Source: CAIUGU01 sp963819685
GTDB taxonomy: Bacteria; Pseudomonadota; Gammaproteobacteria; Steroidobacterales; Steroidobacteraceae
Assembly (NCBI GenBank): GCA_963819685.1
Contig: CAWFXI010000007.1
Span: forward strand, 310,001-374,000
Length of the DNA: 64,000 bases
Direction of reading: 5' to 3'
Shown: positions 17,961-26,742 of the stretch, piece by piece
Layout: each line of letters begins with the position of its first letter
Position numbering within the stretch: position 1 is the stretch's first letter
The notes under the pieces: generated by a model
Seen by the model: the letters and a program-made list of their open reading frames with translations, nothing else
The model's database searches: none
Told to the model about the DNA's origin: nothing
Program-made: the position numbers and the translations under genes

Positions 17961-18626
17961 TCAGTATCGCAGCTTCTTGGATTTGGACTTTTGTGGCTCC
18001 GGCTTCATCGGCCGCAGCAGCCTGAATTCGCTGCTGATGGCGTCCCCACCGACCACCAACTGCCGGGTCAGTTCGGGAGTGGCTTCCATAAATCGAGGAT
18101 TCCAGGCGGTCACCCTGTAGGAGCCGGACGGCAGGTCCGCAAAATCGATGCGCCCACGGGCATCCGTCTTGCCGAAGTGAGGGGAGTCGGTCACATAGAC
18201 GTAACCGATCATCGAGTCGTGGATGTTGCAGCCGAGAATCACGATGCCCGTCTGATCGAACGTGACAGGCGTGGATGACTGCCCGCGATAAAGGGGCAGT
18301 GCAAAGTGTTTCGCGGGAGAGAAGGAATACACCTGGTGGGCGACGTCGTCGCTGTTGGGGAAGGACACCGTAGTGCCCCTGGCTACAACGAGGATGCCGG
18401 GATCGAACTGCAGATTGATCTGGTCCATGACCGCGGTCGGTGGTGCGGCCGGACTCGCAAAAGCGGGACGAGCATCTGCTGCTCCCGCTATCGCCACAAT
18501 CGCGACTTCCGGTACGGGCCGACCCTCGCTGTCCAGAACGGTGACTGACAAGGTCGCTGCACTGCACCAGCCGGCGCTCAGAGCAAGCGCCGTAAGCACA
18601 ATCTGGACAGGCACGGGCGACTTCAT
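17961..18626 (-). CDS. Periplasmic cupredoxin (plastocyanin-like) protein
   Basis: Exported blue-copper-like protein of 221 residues. The signal peptide ends after GWCSA. Candidate copper ligands are His in DDVAHQ, Cys in GCNIH, the following His and Met in HDSM. This matches proteins annotated as methylamine-utilisation/plastocyanin-like. A carboxypeptidase-regulatory-like segment (DARGRIDFADLPSGSYRV) follows. It is first in the sox-like operon and may shuttle electrons to or from the molybdoenzyme. ATG 18626 is preferred over GTG 18653 because it directly precedes the signal peptide. A perfect hairpin (CCTCCA/TGGAGG, 18647-18662) lies just upstream. Confidence 0.78.
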   Translation of the reverse strand: MKSPVPVQIVLTALALSAGWCSAATLSVTVLDSEGRPVPEVAIVAIAGAADARPAFASPAAPPTAVMDQINLQFDPGILVVARGTTVSFPNSDDVAHQVYSFSPAKHFALPLYRGQSSTPVTFDQTGIVILGCNIHDSMIGYVYVTDSPHFGKTDARGRIDFADLPSGSYRVTAWNPRFMEATPELTRQLVVGGDAISSEFRLLRPMKPEPQKSKSKKLRY

Positions 18627-18779
18627 GGTGCAGTTATCGGCAAGTACCTCCACAAATGGAGGACGCGAGCGATTCTATGCCTGATTGCGCGCAGTAGGGG
18701 TCCCCTGCGCAGGGGCTGGCGATTACCTGGGTAGCAAAGCGGTGAATGCCTGCCGCAGGCGTATTCGCGCAGAGCCGCT

Positions 18780-19726
18780 TTATGCAGGGAGCAGGTACGG
18801 CGAAATTGACTGTCGAGACCAGATTGTTCTGCACCGTGACGCCTGGCCTGCGACAGGGACAAAGCTCAACGTCTCGTCCGCAGTCGTATCGTCAGTACAT
18901 GTGAAGGCTGCCGTATAACTTCGCGCGGGCACGAAGGCTGCCCGGTAAGTTCCGGAAACGGCACCAGCAGGAATATTCACAGTACTTATCAAAAAGGGAT
19001 CGACGTCCGGTGCAAGTGCGGTGGTGTCTTCCATGTCATCCGGAACGACAGCACCTTGGTAGAGATAGACTTTCGGCTTGCACCCGACTGGCACGTGCCG
19101 GCAGCAAATGTCACGTTGCCGGCAATTGCGCCAACATTGGCGTCGTCGACCAGTCGTAGCGTCGGCCGCAGCATATAACCCTGTGTGCACGTGCCAGAGT
19201 TACCGGATTGCCGGGGTGGCGCACGCAATGACTGCCGCAGATCGAAATCGATCGTCAGCGCCGCACTACCCGCGGCAGGCAGAGTAAATCCCCGATTCAG
19301 CTTCAGTCCGCTCTCACTGCCGCTCGGGATGCGCAATTCGCATTCCTGGCCATTGATCACTACATAGGAATCGCGCACGTTCGGTTCGTTGTCGACGATG
19401 AGCCGTACCCACTCGTAGCTTCCCGCATTCAATGGAATATTGTCGAGCAGAACCGCCACCATGCCTTGCTGGTACTGCAGCAGATTGATCCGGCGCGTTG
19501 CAGGTGCGGGGATGGCGACAATCTCGGGAGCAGAGCCTTCGGGTTTCAGTGCGACGCCGCTGAACTGTATCCAGACCGCTTCGGCATCATCCACGGGAGC
19601 ATCCGTGATGCTCAGTTTCAGTGTCCCTGTGCCAGGCTCCGAACTCCCACCGCCACCGCATGCAGCAAACAAAATTGCCATACCGGCAGCATGCAGAACT
19701 TTGAGGGATGAAGTAACGATTTTCAT
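18780..19726 (-). CDS. DUF4382-like lipoprotein, reading frame broken twice
   Basis: Probable lipoprotein. The signal is MKIVTSSLKVLHAAG... with lipobox LFAACGGGG, followed by LKLSITDAPVDDAEAVWIQF, the DUF4382 signature. The frame runs to about 19085, then continues in another frame (CKPKVYLYQGAVVPDDMEDT) and shifts again near 18840 (VTVQNNLVSTVNFAV). Each shift is explained by one missing base. I read it as one gene with two indels, either sequencing errors or decay. ATG 19726 has GGAG nine bases upstream. The true C-terminus is uncertain and could extend to 18634. Confidence 0.65.
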
Positions 19727-20017
19727 GGTTCGGATCTCCAGCCAATCTTCCACGTCGAATCTGAACACGAGTATGCGTCAGCGTTGGTAGTCAGGGGTCT
19801 GTCTGTCAATTGCGACGCTGGTACGGATCTCAGCACTTCAGACGCACCCGCGAATAGGGCTATCCGATCCTGCAACGCATGTGACGCAGGCGCGTTGACA
19901 AGCCAATGCCGGCTTCATTGGCTCTGCCATCATGCCAACTCGTGAAATGTCTCACGCTGGAACCTCGCGGGTGTCGCTACCTTGTGGACAAACCGTAAGG
20001 GTCGTAGCGGAAATCTC

Positions 20018-20635
20018 ATGCGAACAGCAACTTTGAGCCTGGTGTTGATGGTGCTGCTGGGCGGATGCTCTTCAATGAACAAGTCCGAATGCCTCACCGT
20101 CGACTGGCAGACGGTCGGGTTTGAAGACGGCGTAGCCGGCTATTCAGCGGATCACATCGGACAACACCGCAAAGCGTGTGCGAAGTACGGTGTCAGCGCC
20201 GACCTGGCTGGCTATCAAAAGGGTCGTGAAGCGGGACTGCGTGAATTCTGCGAGCCGGCCAACGGCTTTCGATTGGGGTCGAGAGGCGCTGGCTATGCCG
20301 GCGTTTGTCCAGCGGAGCTGGAAACCGCATTTTCCGCTGCGTATGAATCGGGACGACAGCTGTATTCACTCGAATCGCGTCTCAGTACTGCACAGAACCA
20401 GATCGCATCCAAGCGACGTGAGCTGGAGCGCATAGAGGACGACCTGGTCAAGAAGGCGGCGATTATCGTCACGGGCGAGTCCACCAACGAGCAGCGCGCA
20501 CAGGCGCTGGTTGATACGAAGCAGATGGCCGAGCGGGCGGGCCGACTCAAGGCGGAGATACGGCAGCTGGAGCGCGACCGGGTTGTTTTTGAGCGAGAAC
20601 TCGAAGATTACCGGCGCGTCGCGTTTGCGGGCTGA
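20018..20635 (+). CDS. DUF2799-type lipoprotein
   Basis: Lipoprotein of 205 residues; the lipobox is LLGGCSSM. The mature part begins ECLTVDWQTVGFEDGVAG and has repeated short GYxxGxxxGLREFC and AYESGRQLYSLE elements typical of DUF2799, then an alpha-helical, charged, probably coiled-coil region (RRELERIEDDLVKKA; LKAEIRQLERDRVVFEREL). Function is unknown. ATG 20018 is chosen because it starts the signal peptide; the frame is open from 19982. It is followed by the glycine-zipper gene on the same strand. Confidence 0.8.
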   Translation: MRTATLSLVLMVLLGGCSSMNKSECLTVDWQTVGFEDGVAGYSADHIGQHRKACAKYGVSADLAGYQKGREAGLREFCEPANGFRLGSRGAGYAGVCPAELETAFSAAYESGRQLYSLESRLSTAQNQIASKRRELERIEDDLVKKAAIIVTGESTNEQRAQALVDTKQMAERAGRLKAEIRQLERDRVVFERELEDYRRVAFAG

Positions 20636-20713
20636 TTGCCCGCACGGCAAATACCTGCCGCGTCGTAATCAAGCGTCCGATCACCTCGCGTATCGCAACT
20701 TCGGAGATCTGCA

Positions 20714-21311
20714 ATGTCAACGCTTGCCTTTCAACCCGCTGTCGCTCGCCGAGTTGTGCGCTTGTACTTGCCGTTGGCATTGCATTGGCGCTTCCAGTAT
20801 TTGCAGGCAGCCGCCGGACCATGCACCGGCGCATGGCTGGAGAAAGAAGAACGATCCGCACTATGTCGGCTACAACGGTCGTCAATGGCAAAGCGACTAT
20901 GGCGTCGTCGTGGGACATTGTGACCGTGCTGCGGTCGGCACTGTGCTTGGCGGAGTCGTCGGTGGAGTTATCGGTTCCCAGGTCGGAGATGGCTCAGACC
21001 GCACTGTCGCAATTATTCTTGGAACAGTCGTTGGCGCAGTCATCGGGCGGGAAGTTGGCAAGGACATGGATGAGGCCGATCGTGCCTGTGCGGGACATGC
21101 GCTGGAACTCGCGAAGGATGGCCAACGAGTTCGCTGGGTTAATGACCGGTCCGGCGTGACTTTCGTTCTCACTCCAGTGGCTGGCAAGCAGAGTGCTGTC
21201 AACTGCCGCGCATTCCAGATGCAAACCACCGCGCAAGGCAAATCCCAGACACGCAATTCCCAAGCCTGCCGTACCGGCGATGGCGCATGGCAATTGACCG
21301 CTTCAGGCTAA
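20714..21311 (+). CDS. Glycine-zipper 2TM domain envelope protein, N-terminus frameshifted
   Basis: Likely outer-envelope protein of the glycine-zipper 2TM family. From about 20805 the frame encodes APAHGWRKKNDPHYVGYNG, then VGTVLGGVVGGVIGSQVG and ILGTVVGAVIGREVGKDMD. The signal peptide is split over two other frames: MSTLAFQPAVARRV from ATG 20714 (GGAG eight bases upstream) and ALVLAVGIALALPVFAG. Adding one base near 20757 and one near 20804 joins all three into a normal precursor. The lesions look like one-base deletions in the sequence. The 3' end overlaps the convergent ferredoxin by 9 nt. Confidence 0.7.
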
Positions 21312-21623
21312 GTGTGGCAAACACGATCTGATGGTTACGTACAGCGTAATCGCGTCTTCCGGACAGTGTTTCACGCAAAGACCACAGGCCTCACAAGCGT
21401 CGACACGCACTGCGAAAGCCTGGCGCCAGCTGTGAGCGAAGCCTTTCAGCTTGCCCTTCAATGAGAGACCCCTGCGTTCCTCTGCGGGGAGGATGCCGAT
21501 CTCGAACACATTCACCGGGCAGACAGCAACGCATTCAGCCTTGCCTTCACAGCGGTTGCGATCGATGACGGGATGAAAGAGACCGGGCGGCTGCGGGCAG
21601 TCAGTTCTGGTTGGTGGGGTCAC
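21303..21623 (-). CDS. Two-cluster ferredoxin family protein
   Basis: Cytoplasmic electron carrier of 106 residues. The second cluster motif is complete: CEACGLCVKHCP. The first is CEGKAECVAVCP, that is C-x5-C-x3-CP, one cysteine fewer than the usual CxxCxxCxxxCP, so a 3Fe-4S or otherwise modified site is possible. The start is GTG 21623, 2 nt after the stop of the esterase gene, so the pair is probably co-transcribed. The redox partner is unknown. Confidence 0.85.
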   Translation of the reverse strand: MTPPTRTDCPQPPGLFHPVIDRNRCEGKAECVAVCPVNVFEIGILPAEERRGLSLKGKLKGFAHSWRQAFAVRVDACEACGLCVKHCPEDAITLYVTIRSCLPHLA

Positions 21624-21625
21624 AC

Positions 21626-22675
21626 TTATTCCCGGGTCTGGATACCGACCGCGCGTTTCAGGGCAGAGGTGCGGGCGGCGGCAAAGCGGACAGAGACGTC
21701 GGCATCGGGAACACGGACATCAAAGGCGTGGTATGCGCCTGGAACGACCAGTAGCTCGGTAAGCACCCCCGCTTCGATCAACCGGCGCGAGTAGTCGATG
21801 TCCTCGTCAACGAACAGGTCCAGGGTGCCTACGCCAATGAAGGCGGGCGGCAAGCCGGCGACACTCTCGATCCGCGCGGGTACAGCACCCTTGGGAACCA
21901 CGCTCGATCCGGCGGGAACGCCGAGCAGCGAACTCCAGCCGAGACGGTTGGAGCCCGGGGTCCACGCGAACCGGCCCAAGTGCGAGGGCATGGTACGAGT
22001 GGAGGCCGTCCGATCATCCAGCATGGGATACGTCAGGAGCTGGAACGCAACCGGAAATTCACCCCGGTCCCGGGCGGCGATCGCGAGCATCGCGGCGAGA
22101 CCACCGCCAGCACTTTCGCCACCGACAGCGACTCGGCGGGGATCGACGCCCAGCATGTCGGCGTTGGCGTGGACCCATGCCAGCGCGGCATAACAGTCTT
22201 CGAGCGGGCCGGGAAATGGAGTTTCCGGCGCAAGGCGATAGTCCACGGATACGACGACACAACCGCAGTCCGCAGCATAGCGCTGCGGTCTGTTGGGTTC
22301 CGCGGATCCGAAAATGTAGCCGCCGCCGTGCATGTGAACCAGTGCGCCCCGAAGCTGCTCTCTCCTCGGCGGATCGACGACGATAATCCGGACGTCCGGC
22401 CCACCGCTCCGCCCCGGGATCGTGCGTGTCGTGGGTTGCGGAGCGGGCGGTGGCGTGGGGACAGGCGTGACAGCCCGCGCCCGCCGGGTCTCAGCGATGT
22501 TTTCGCGAGTGAACGTCATGACCGGTTGCGACTTGATCGCCGGCAACAACTGAGGATCGACCCCAGCGTAGAAGTCGTCGCCTGCAGCCGCCGCCCATAG
22601 TGTCCGTGGAATTGCCCCGGCCAGGGCAAGTGCGCCGAGCGACCCGAAAGCCAGCCTTCTTCTTGTGACGTTCAT
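21626..22675 (-). CDS. Exported HSL-family alpha/beta hydrolase (esterase/lipase)
   Basis: Serine hydrolase of the hormone-sensitive-lipase family, 349 residues. The oxyanion motif HGGGYIFG and nucleophile motif GESAGG are present; the acid is Asp in GTLDLFVDED and the histidine is in GAYHAFDV. The N-terminus has a twin-arginine-like signal (NVTRRRLAFGSLGALALAG) ending near LWAAAA, so periplasmic export is likely. ATG 22675 was chosen for this signal; the open frame reaches 22723. A ferredoxin gene follows after 2 nt. The substrate is unknown; short acyl esters are typical. Confidence 0.88.
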   Translation of the reverse strand: MNVTRRRLAFGSLGALALAGAIPRTLWAAAAGDDFYAGVDPQLLPAIKSQPVMTFTRENIAETRRARAVTPVPTPPPAPQPTTRTIPGRSGGPDVRIIVVDPPRREQLRGALVHMHGGGYIFGSAEPNRPQRYAADCGCVVVSVDYRLAPETPFPGPLEDCYAALAWVHANADMLGVDPRRVAVGGESAGGGLAAMLAIAARDRGEFPVAFQLLTYPMLDDRTASTRTMPSHLGRFAWTPGSNRLGWSSLLGVPAGSSVVPKGAVPARIESVAGLPPAFIGVGTLDLFVDEDIDYSRRLIEAGVLTELLVVPGAYHAFDVRVPDADVSVRFAAARTSALKRAVGIQTRE

Positions 22676-22757
22676 GAGCACCCCGCCTTCTATTTCTGCA
22701 CTCGCGGCACAATGCTCTTTCAAATAAATATGTCAACGGCGGCGGCGTGGAGATCAA

Positions 22758-23933
22758 TCAGATGTCGTTGGAATCGCGAAGCACGCGACGGCTGCCGGCA
22801 TACAGTTCGAACAGCAACAGCTTGCAGGGGATGCTGCCATTCATGAGTGGAATGGTTCGCTTGGGTCTGAGGCCGATGGACTTGTAGGGTGAAGCTGCCG
22901 CGACGAGGATGGCAGCTTGCCAGCCACTGAACTTCTGCTTGAGCGTGTCTCCCACTTCTTCGTAGAGCTTCAAGACGTCGCCTTCATTGCTGCCGATACG
23001 TTCGCCATACGGCAGGTTCGCGACAAGTATTCCACTCTCGGCAGGGGGCTCCGCATCCTGGAAACGGCCGGTGCTGAAGGTCATGTATTTCTCTACGCGT
23101 GCATCGAGGGCGCTCTTCTGCGCCATCGCGACGTATGCGGGATTGATGTCCGACGCGACGACCGGTGCAGGGGGGGCATCCAGCTTTTCGCCACGCACCC
23201 GGTCCTGTGTGACACGCCAGAGTTCACGATCGAAGTCCTTCAACCACTCGAAGTGGAACTCGCCTTTCTTCCGATGAATCTGCGGCGCCTTGTGGACGGC
23301 CATCATCGCGGCTTCGATGGCGATGGTGCCGCTACCACACATCGGATCCATGAATGCCTGACTGCCGTCGTAACCCGCGAGGATGAGAATGGCGGCGGAA
23401 AGCGTTTCCTTCAGCGGCGCCGGATGGCCCTGCTCGCGATAGCCACGCTTGTGCAGCGATTTGCCTGACGTATCGAGGCTCAACATGCACCGGCCGTGCC
23501 TCAAGTGCGCCACGACGACCACCTTGGGCTCGCTGCGATCGACGACAGGAGCGATTCCCTGCGCACGTTCAAAGACTTCACGGATGCTCTCTCGCACCTG
23601 CGTGATGACCTGCTTCGGCGCCATCCCGCCCTTGTCCGCATCGTCGCCCAGGCTTTCGACCATGAACCCGTGCCGCGCCTCGAACAATTCGTTCCAATGG
23701 ATGCGTCGGGCCTGCGAGCGAAGCATCTCCGGCGACTTTGCCGGCACTTCCTTGATGACACGCAGGATGCGGCTCGCCGTCCGCAGCTTCAGATGCAGTT
23801 CATAGAAGAGGGAATCCGTTGCCTCGAACGCTACCGCGCGATAGCCGGGAACGATGCCACTCGCCCCCAAGGCTTCGAGTTCGAGAACCAGAGCGGGTTT
23901 GGTTTCTTCGGGACAGGTGGCGATCAGTTGCAT
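22758..23933 (-). CDS. THUMP-domain class I SAM-dependent RNA methyltransferase
   Basis: Putative RNA methyltransferase of 391 residues (UPF0020; like the N-terminal part of RlmL). A THUMP-type N-terminal half (QLIATCPEETKPALVLELEA at the start) is followed by the Rossmann MTase with FMDPMCGSGTIAIEAA (SAM site) and the catalytic VANLPYGERI (N-P-P-Y-type motif). Target rRNA or tRNA base is not determinable; 23S rRNA m2G is a reasonable guess. ATG 23933 gives the family N-terminus; the frame is open much further upstream through the repeat region, which I regard as non-coding. Confidence 0.85.
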   Translation of the reverse strand: MQLIATCPEETKPALVLELEALGASGIVPGYRAVAFEATDSLFYELHLKLRTASRILRVIKEVPAKSPEMLRSQARRIHWNELFEARHGFMVESLGDDADKGGMAPKQVITQVRESIREVFERAQGIAPVVDRSEPKVVVVAHLRHGRCMLSLDTSGKSLHKRGYREQGHPAPLKETLSAAILILAGYDGSQAFMDPMCGSGTIAIEAAMMAVHKAPQIHRKKGEFHFEWLKDFDRELWRVTQDRVRGEKLDAPPAPVVASDINPAYVAMAQKSALDARVEKYMTFSTGRFQDAEPPAESGILVANLPYGERIGSNEGDVLKLYEEVGDTLKQKFSGWQAAILVAAASPYKSIGLRPKRTIPLMNGSIPCKLLLFELYAGSRRVLRDSNDI

Positions 23934-24157
23934 GCGGGCGAATGGTATCCCGCCCACAATAAAAAGGGGTGGAGCAAGACTGGGTAATCCTCCCATCAAA
24001 TAGCTGGGGCCAGATGGCCTCGTGACGTAACGAGCGACCTCGTGCTTCGAGCGTTTTAGGATGGAGGAGAGAGTGCCGCTCGACCACCTGATAGAGCCGC
24101 ATTTGGTCGGGGCGATGAAGTTCGAATCGCGCCGTGCCTGCAATCGAACATTCCGTA

Positions 24158-24249
24158 TTGGACAAGCGAACTGGCATTCGTCGCTTCCTTGCGATCCGGT
24201 TTGTATCCAGCCCTTCTCATCCATGAAATGCGGCGCACCGCCGCCCAAC
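24158..24249 (+). repeat. Dispersed repeat X, copy 1
   Basis: Same orientation as the copy at 26598-26692. The two share an identical 35-base core (24167-24201) and a diverged right part with the pattern CTCATCCATGA.ATG.GGCGCA and CCGCCCAAC. It does not look coding on either strand. Confidence 0.65.
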
Positions 24250-24357
24250 GATCTTGATCTTCGCCAAGCCCTCGGTACCCATCCTCGCGCTGATGGCGAA
24301 CAGAAAGAATGATGGCCATGTCGATCGCCCGCCGCATCGATACTCGGGTCTGACCTG

Positions 24358-24390
24358 AGTCGCGTTGCCCATCGGATGGGCAACGCGACT
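24358..24390. repeat. Perfect 15-bp hairpin
   Basis: Bases 24358-24372 and 24376-24390 are perfectly complementary with a three-base CGG loop. It lies about 60 nt beyond the stop of the minus-strand vWA-PASTA gene. No T-run follows on either strand, so simple intrinsic termination is not supported; it may protect a 3' end or be a palindromic repeat. Confidence 0.6.
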
Positions 24391-24452
24391 ATCGGGTTCT
24401 GAATCTCACTGACCTGACCGGCGTCTCTCCTCGAGTGCCGGTCCGGCGCCCG

Positions 24453-26167
24453 TTACAGCGCCGACTTCCGCCTGCGCCGCACCATTCCGAGGAGGCCGAG
24501 GCCGGCGATGATTTCAAGCAGGCCAGTTGCACCACCGCCGCCGCCACCGCTGTTGGTTGCGGGAGGTGCGCCGGTGGAGACCACGAGGTTCACTGCTGAT
24601 CCGGATGCGGCCGAACCACCAGACGTTGGGGTCTGGCTGATCACGAGTCCTGAAGCAACCGTGGTACTGGACTGCTGCTGCACCGTACCGAGCGTCAAGC
24701 CTGCGCCTGTGATTGCCGTGTTGCCGCAGATTGAGTCAACCCAACCACGTTGGGTACTTGTGGACCGCTCGAAACAACGAGGTTCACGGAGGTTCCCTGG
24801 AGGATACCTGACGCACCAGCAGAGGGGGTCTGGCTGATTACATTGCCTGTTGCAACGGTAGCGCTAGACTGCTGCGAGACCGTGCCGACGACGAGCACGG
24901 CTCCGGTAATTGCTGTCTCTGCTGCGGTCCGCGTCAATCCGACCACGTTCGGTACGGTTGCTGGCGCTGGGCCGGTCGAGATTGCAACAGACATAGCAAG
25001 GTTTGCGGTGACTCGAGTTCCTTCGACGGGGTTTGGCTGATCACGCTGCCAACTGGCACAGTCAGGCTCGACTGCTGCGTCTCAGTTGGGCCGGTCACCG
25101 TGAAGCCGCTGTCCAAACCGAAAGTCGAATTCCAGGTGGTTACAGCAGAGATAGCCTGCGATCGAGTCAGCCGGACCAGCTGCGGCACAAAAACAGCAAC
25201 ACAAGTTTCGAAGTTTGCATTTGCTTGAGCTTGACCGGCGACCGTCACCGCAAGCGCATTCGACGTCCCGCAAGAGATTGGTGAGCGTGCCTGGCGGGAA
25301 CGTCAGGACGTATTCGTTACTCAGGCGGGTATTAATGGAAGTGTAGGCCGTGTTGACTGGGTGGCATCGGGTGCAAAGTAGTACGCTGCGCTGGTCTGCG
25401 CAGCAAGATTCTTGAGCGTCTGGGGGCTAAACCGTTAGGGTAAGGGCTGATGTTCACCGTGAAGATGGGGATGCCGGCCTGGGTTGCGGCCGCTATGACG
25501 TCATTGATGCTGGCAGTCGATGCATTGTCTTCGCCGTCGCTGAACAGCACGATGGCCTTCGGTCCGGCTGCCAGCTGCGTCGGCGGCGCGAACTGCTGTA
25601 CCGACAGAATGAGTGCGTCGAAAATGTTCGTGCCGCTGCCCGGATCCGGATAGGGGGCCATGAGGGCGGTGTTCAATGCGGCCTTGTCGTCCGTGAAGGC
25701 CTGCACGACCGAGGCTTTGTCCACGTTGGAGGCGTTGAACTTGACGATGGCGGCCTTGTCGCCTGGCTGCATCGCATTGATGAAGGCATTCACGGCATTC
25801 TGCATCGGCGCCAGAACAGACTGCGTAACGGAGCCGCTGTAGTCCATCGCGAAGACCACCGAGACGTCTCCGGGAACCGGGACCACGCTTGACGGGGTTA
25901 TCTGGTTGCCGTTGAGGGATACTGTAAAGTTTGCGGTGTTCAAGCCTGGGACGGGGATCCCGCTTGCATCTGTGACTGAAGCGAACACAGTGATCGGATC
26001 GGTGGCCGATTGCCCTTCCACCGCAAATCAACGGCAGCATGAGCGGAACCCGCGATGACCATCGTCATCGCCCAGAATGACATGATCAACCCTCGCAACA
26101 GGGTCGGTACCCGGCGTGCAGCTGCACGCGGACCAGACGAACCAGAACGACCGGATGAGTGACTCAT
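24453..26167 (-). CDS. Secreted vWA-PASTA protein with GlyGly-CTERM-like anchor, multiple frameshifts
   Basis: Composite gene read over several frames. In order: signal peptide (SFWAMTMVIAGSAHA), an N-terminal beta domain, a vWA domain with MIDAS motif DYSGS and a later SDGEDN, a linker (TRLSNEYVLTFPPGTL), three PASTA units (VPQLVRLTRSQA, VPNVVGLTRTAA, VPNVVGLTQSAA), then a run of glycines, a hydrophobic LLEIIAGLGLLGMV and RRRRKSAL. That tail resembles GlyGly-CTERM signals processed by rhombosortase. Six single-base gaps (near 26021, 25426, 25358, 25270, 25030 and 24720) rejoin it to about 570 residues without nonsense codons. ATG 26167 is the likely start. Confidence 0.65.
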
Positions 26168-26420
26168 TAGTTGTCTTACCTTGAGGAACGGATTGAGAAG
26201 GAAGCTGGAAATTCGTGAGCGCAACTTATCGCTTGCGGGGAGCGATGTGCCAACTGCGTGCGCGATCTGCGACTTCAATCCCAATTCACCGGCCACTGCC
26301 AGAAGCGTGGGTCAGTAATGGCGCGGCTTGCAAGGAATGCACTCGATTGCTGGCGATTTGACATTTGCAATCCCGGCTTGAAACCCCGTGTTTATCCTAA
26401 AAAAAAGTGAGACCTGCCTC

Positions 26421-26540
26421 TTGATTCAACGTGCTTTGGCACACTTCCTTGACCGACATCCGCGGCTGTTCGTATTGACGGGGGCGGGCTGTAGCACGGA
26501 ATCCGGCATTCCCGACTATCGCGATGCGGACGGCGCCTGA
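26421..26540 (+). pseudogene. Sirtuin (Sir2-type deacylase) N-terminal relic
   Basis: Forty codons encode ALAHFLDRHPRLFVLTGAGC, then STESGIPDYRDADGA and a stop. GAGxSxxSGIPDYR is the NAD-binding signature of Sir2-family deacylases; normal proteins continue for over 200 residues. No start codon with a ribosome site is visible, and nothing sirtuin-like follows. The break falls about 60 nt before repeat X copy 2, suggesting truncation by deletion or insertion. Confidence 0.75.
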
Positions 26541-26597
26541 TACACATCGCGTTCCTTGCGTCTGCTGCAGCAGCGTTCCCTGCGCCTGCTTCCCCTG

Positions 26598-26692
26598 TTG
26601 GACGATCGAACTGGCATTCGTCGCTTCCTTGCGATCCGGTTGCGTCATCCAGCCGTATCTCATCCATGAGATGTGGCGCAGCACCGCCCAAC
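26598..26692 (+). repeat. Dispersed repeat X, copy 2
   Basis: Direct repeat of 24158-24249 with an identical 35-base core at 26607-26641. It lies between the sirtuin relic and the katG terminator. Its right end runs directly into the A-rich side of the terminator hairpin; a similar A-rich GGGGTGGAGCAAG sequence occurs at 23958 near copy 1, so the unit may originally have included it. Confidence 0.65.
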
Positions 26693-26693
26693 T

Positions 26694-26731
26694 ATAAAAG
26701 GGGTGGAGCAAGCCCGACTTACCCCACCCCT
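26694..26731 (-). terminator. Intrinsic terminator of katG
   Basis: Read on the minus strand, AGGGGTGG (26731-26724) pairs with CCACCCCT (26706-26699), followed by TTTTAT. It lies 12 nt past the katG stop. Confidence 0.7.
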
Positions 26732-26742
26732 GGTTCCAGTTG

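Larger units (their letters stand above)
23934..24452. other. Non-coding region with repeat copy and strong hairpins
   Basis: No credible gene. It holds a half-terminator-like sequence at 23958-23985 related to the katG terminator, a copy of a dispersed repeat (24158-24249), a perfect 15-bp hairpin with a 3-base loop (24358-24390) and a second hairpin GACCGGC/GCCGGTC (24416-24443). The two hairpins lie just downstream of the minus-strand vWA gene and could end its transcript, although neither is followed by a T-run. Confidence 0.6.

Noticed and set aside
23934..24383. Upstream extension of the methyltransferase frame
   Set aside because: The extra 150 codons run through the repeat and hairpin region and do not resemble THUMP proteins; the family N-terminus starts at 23933.
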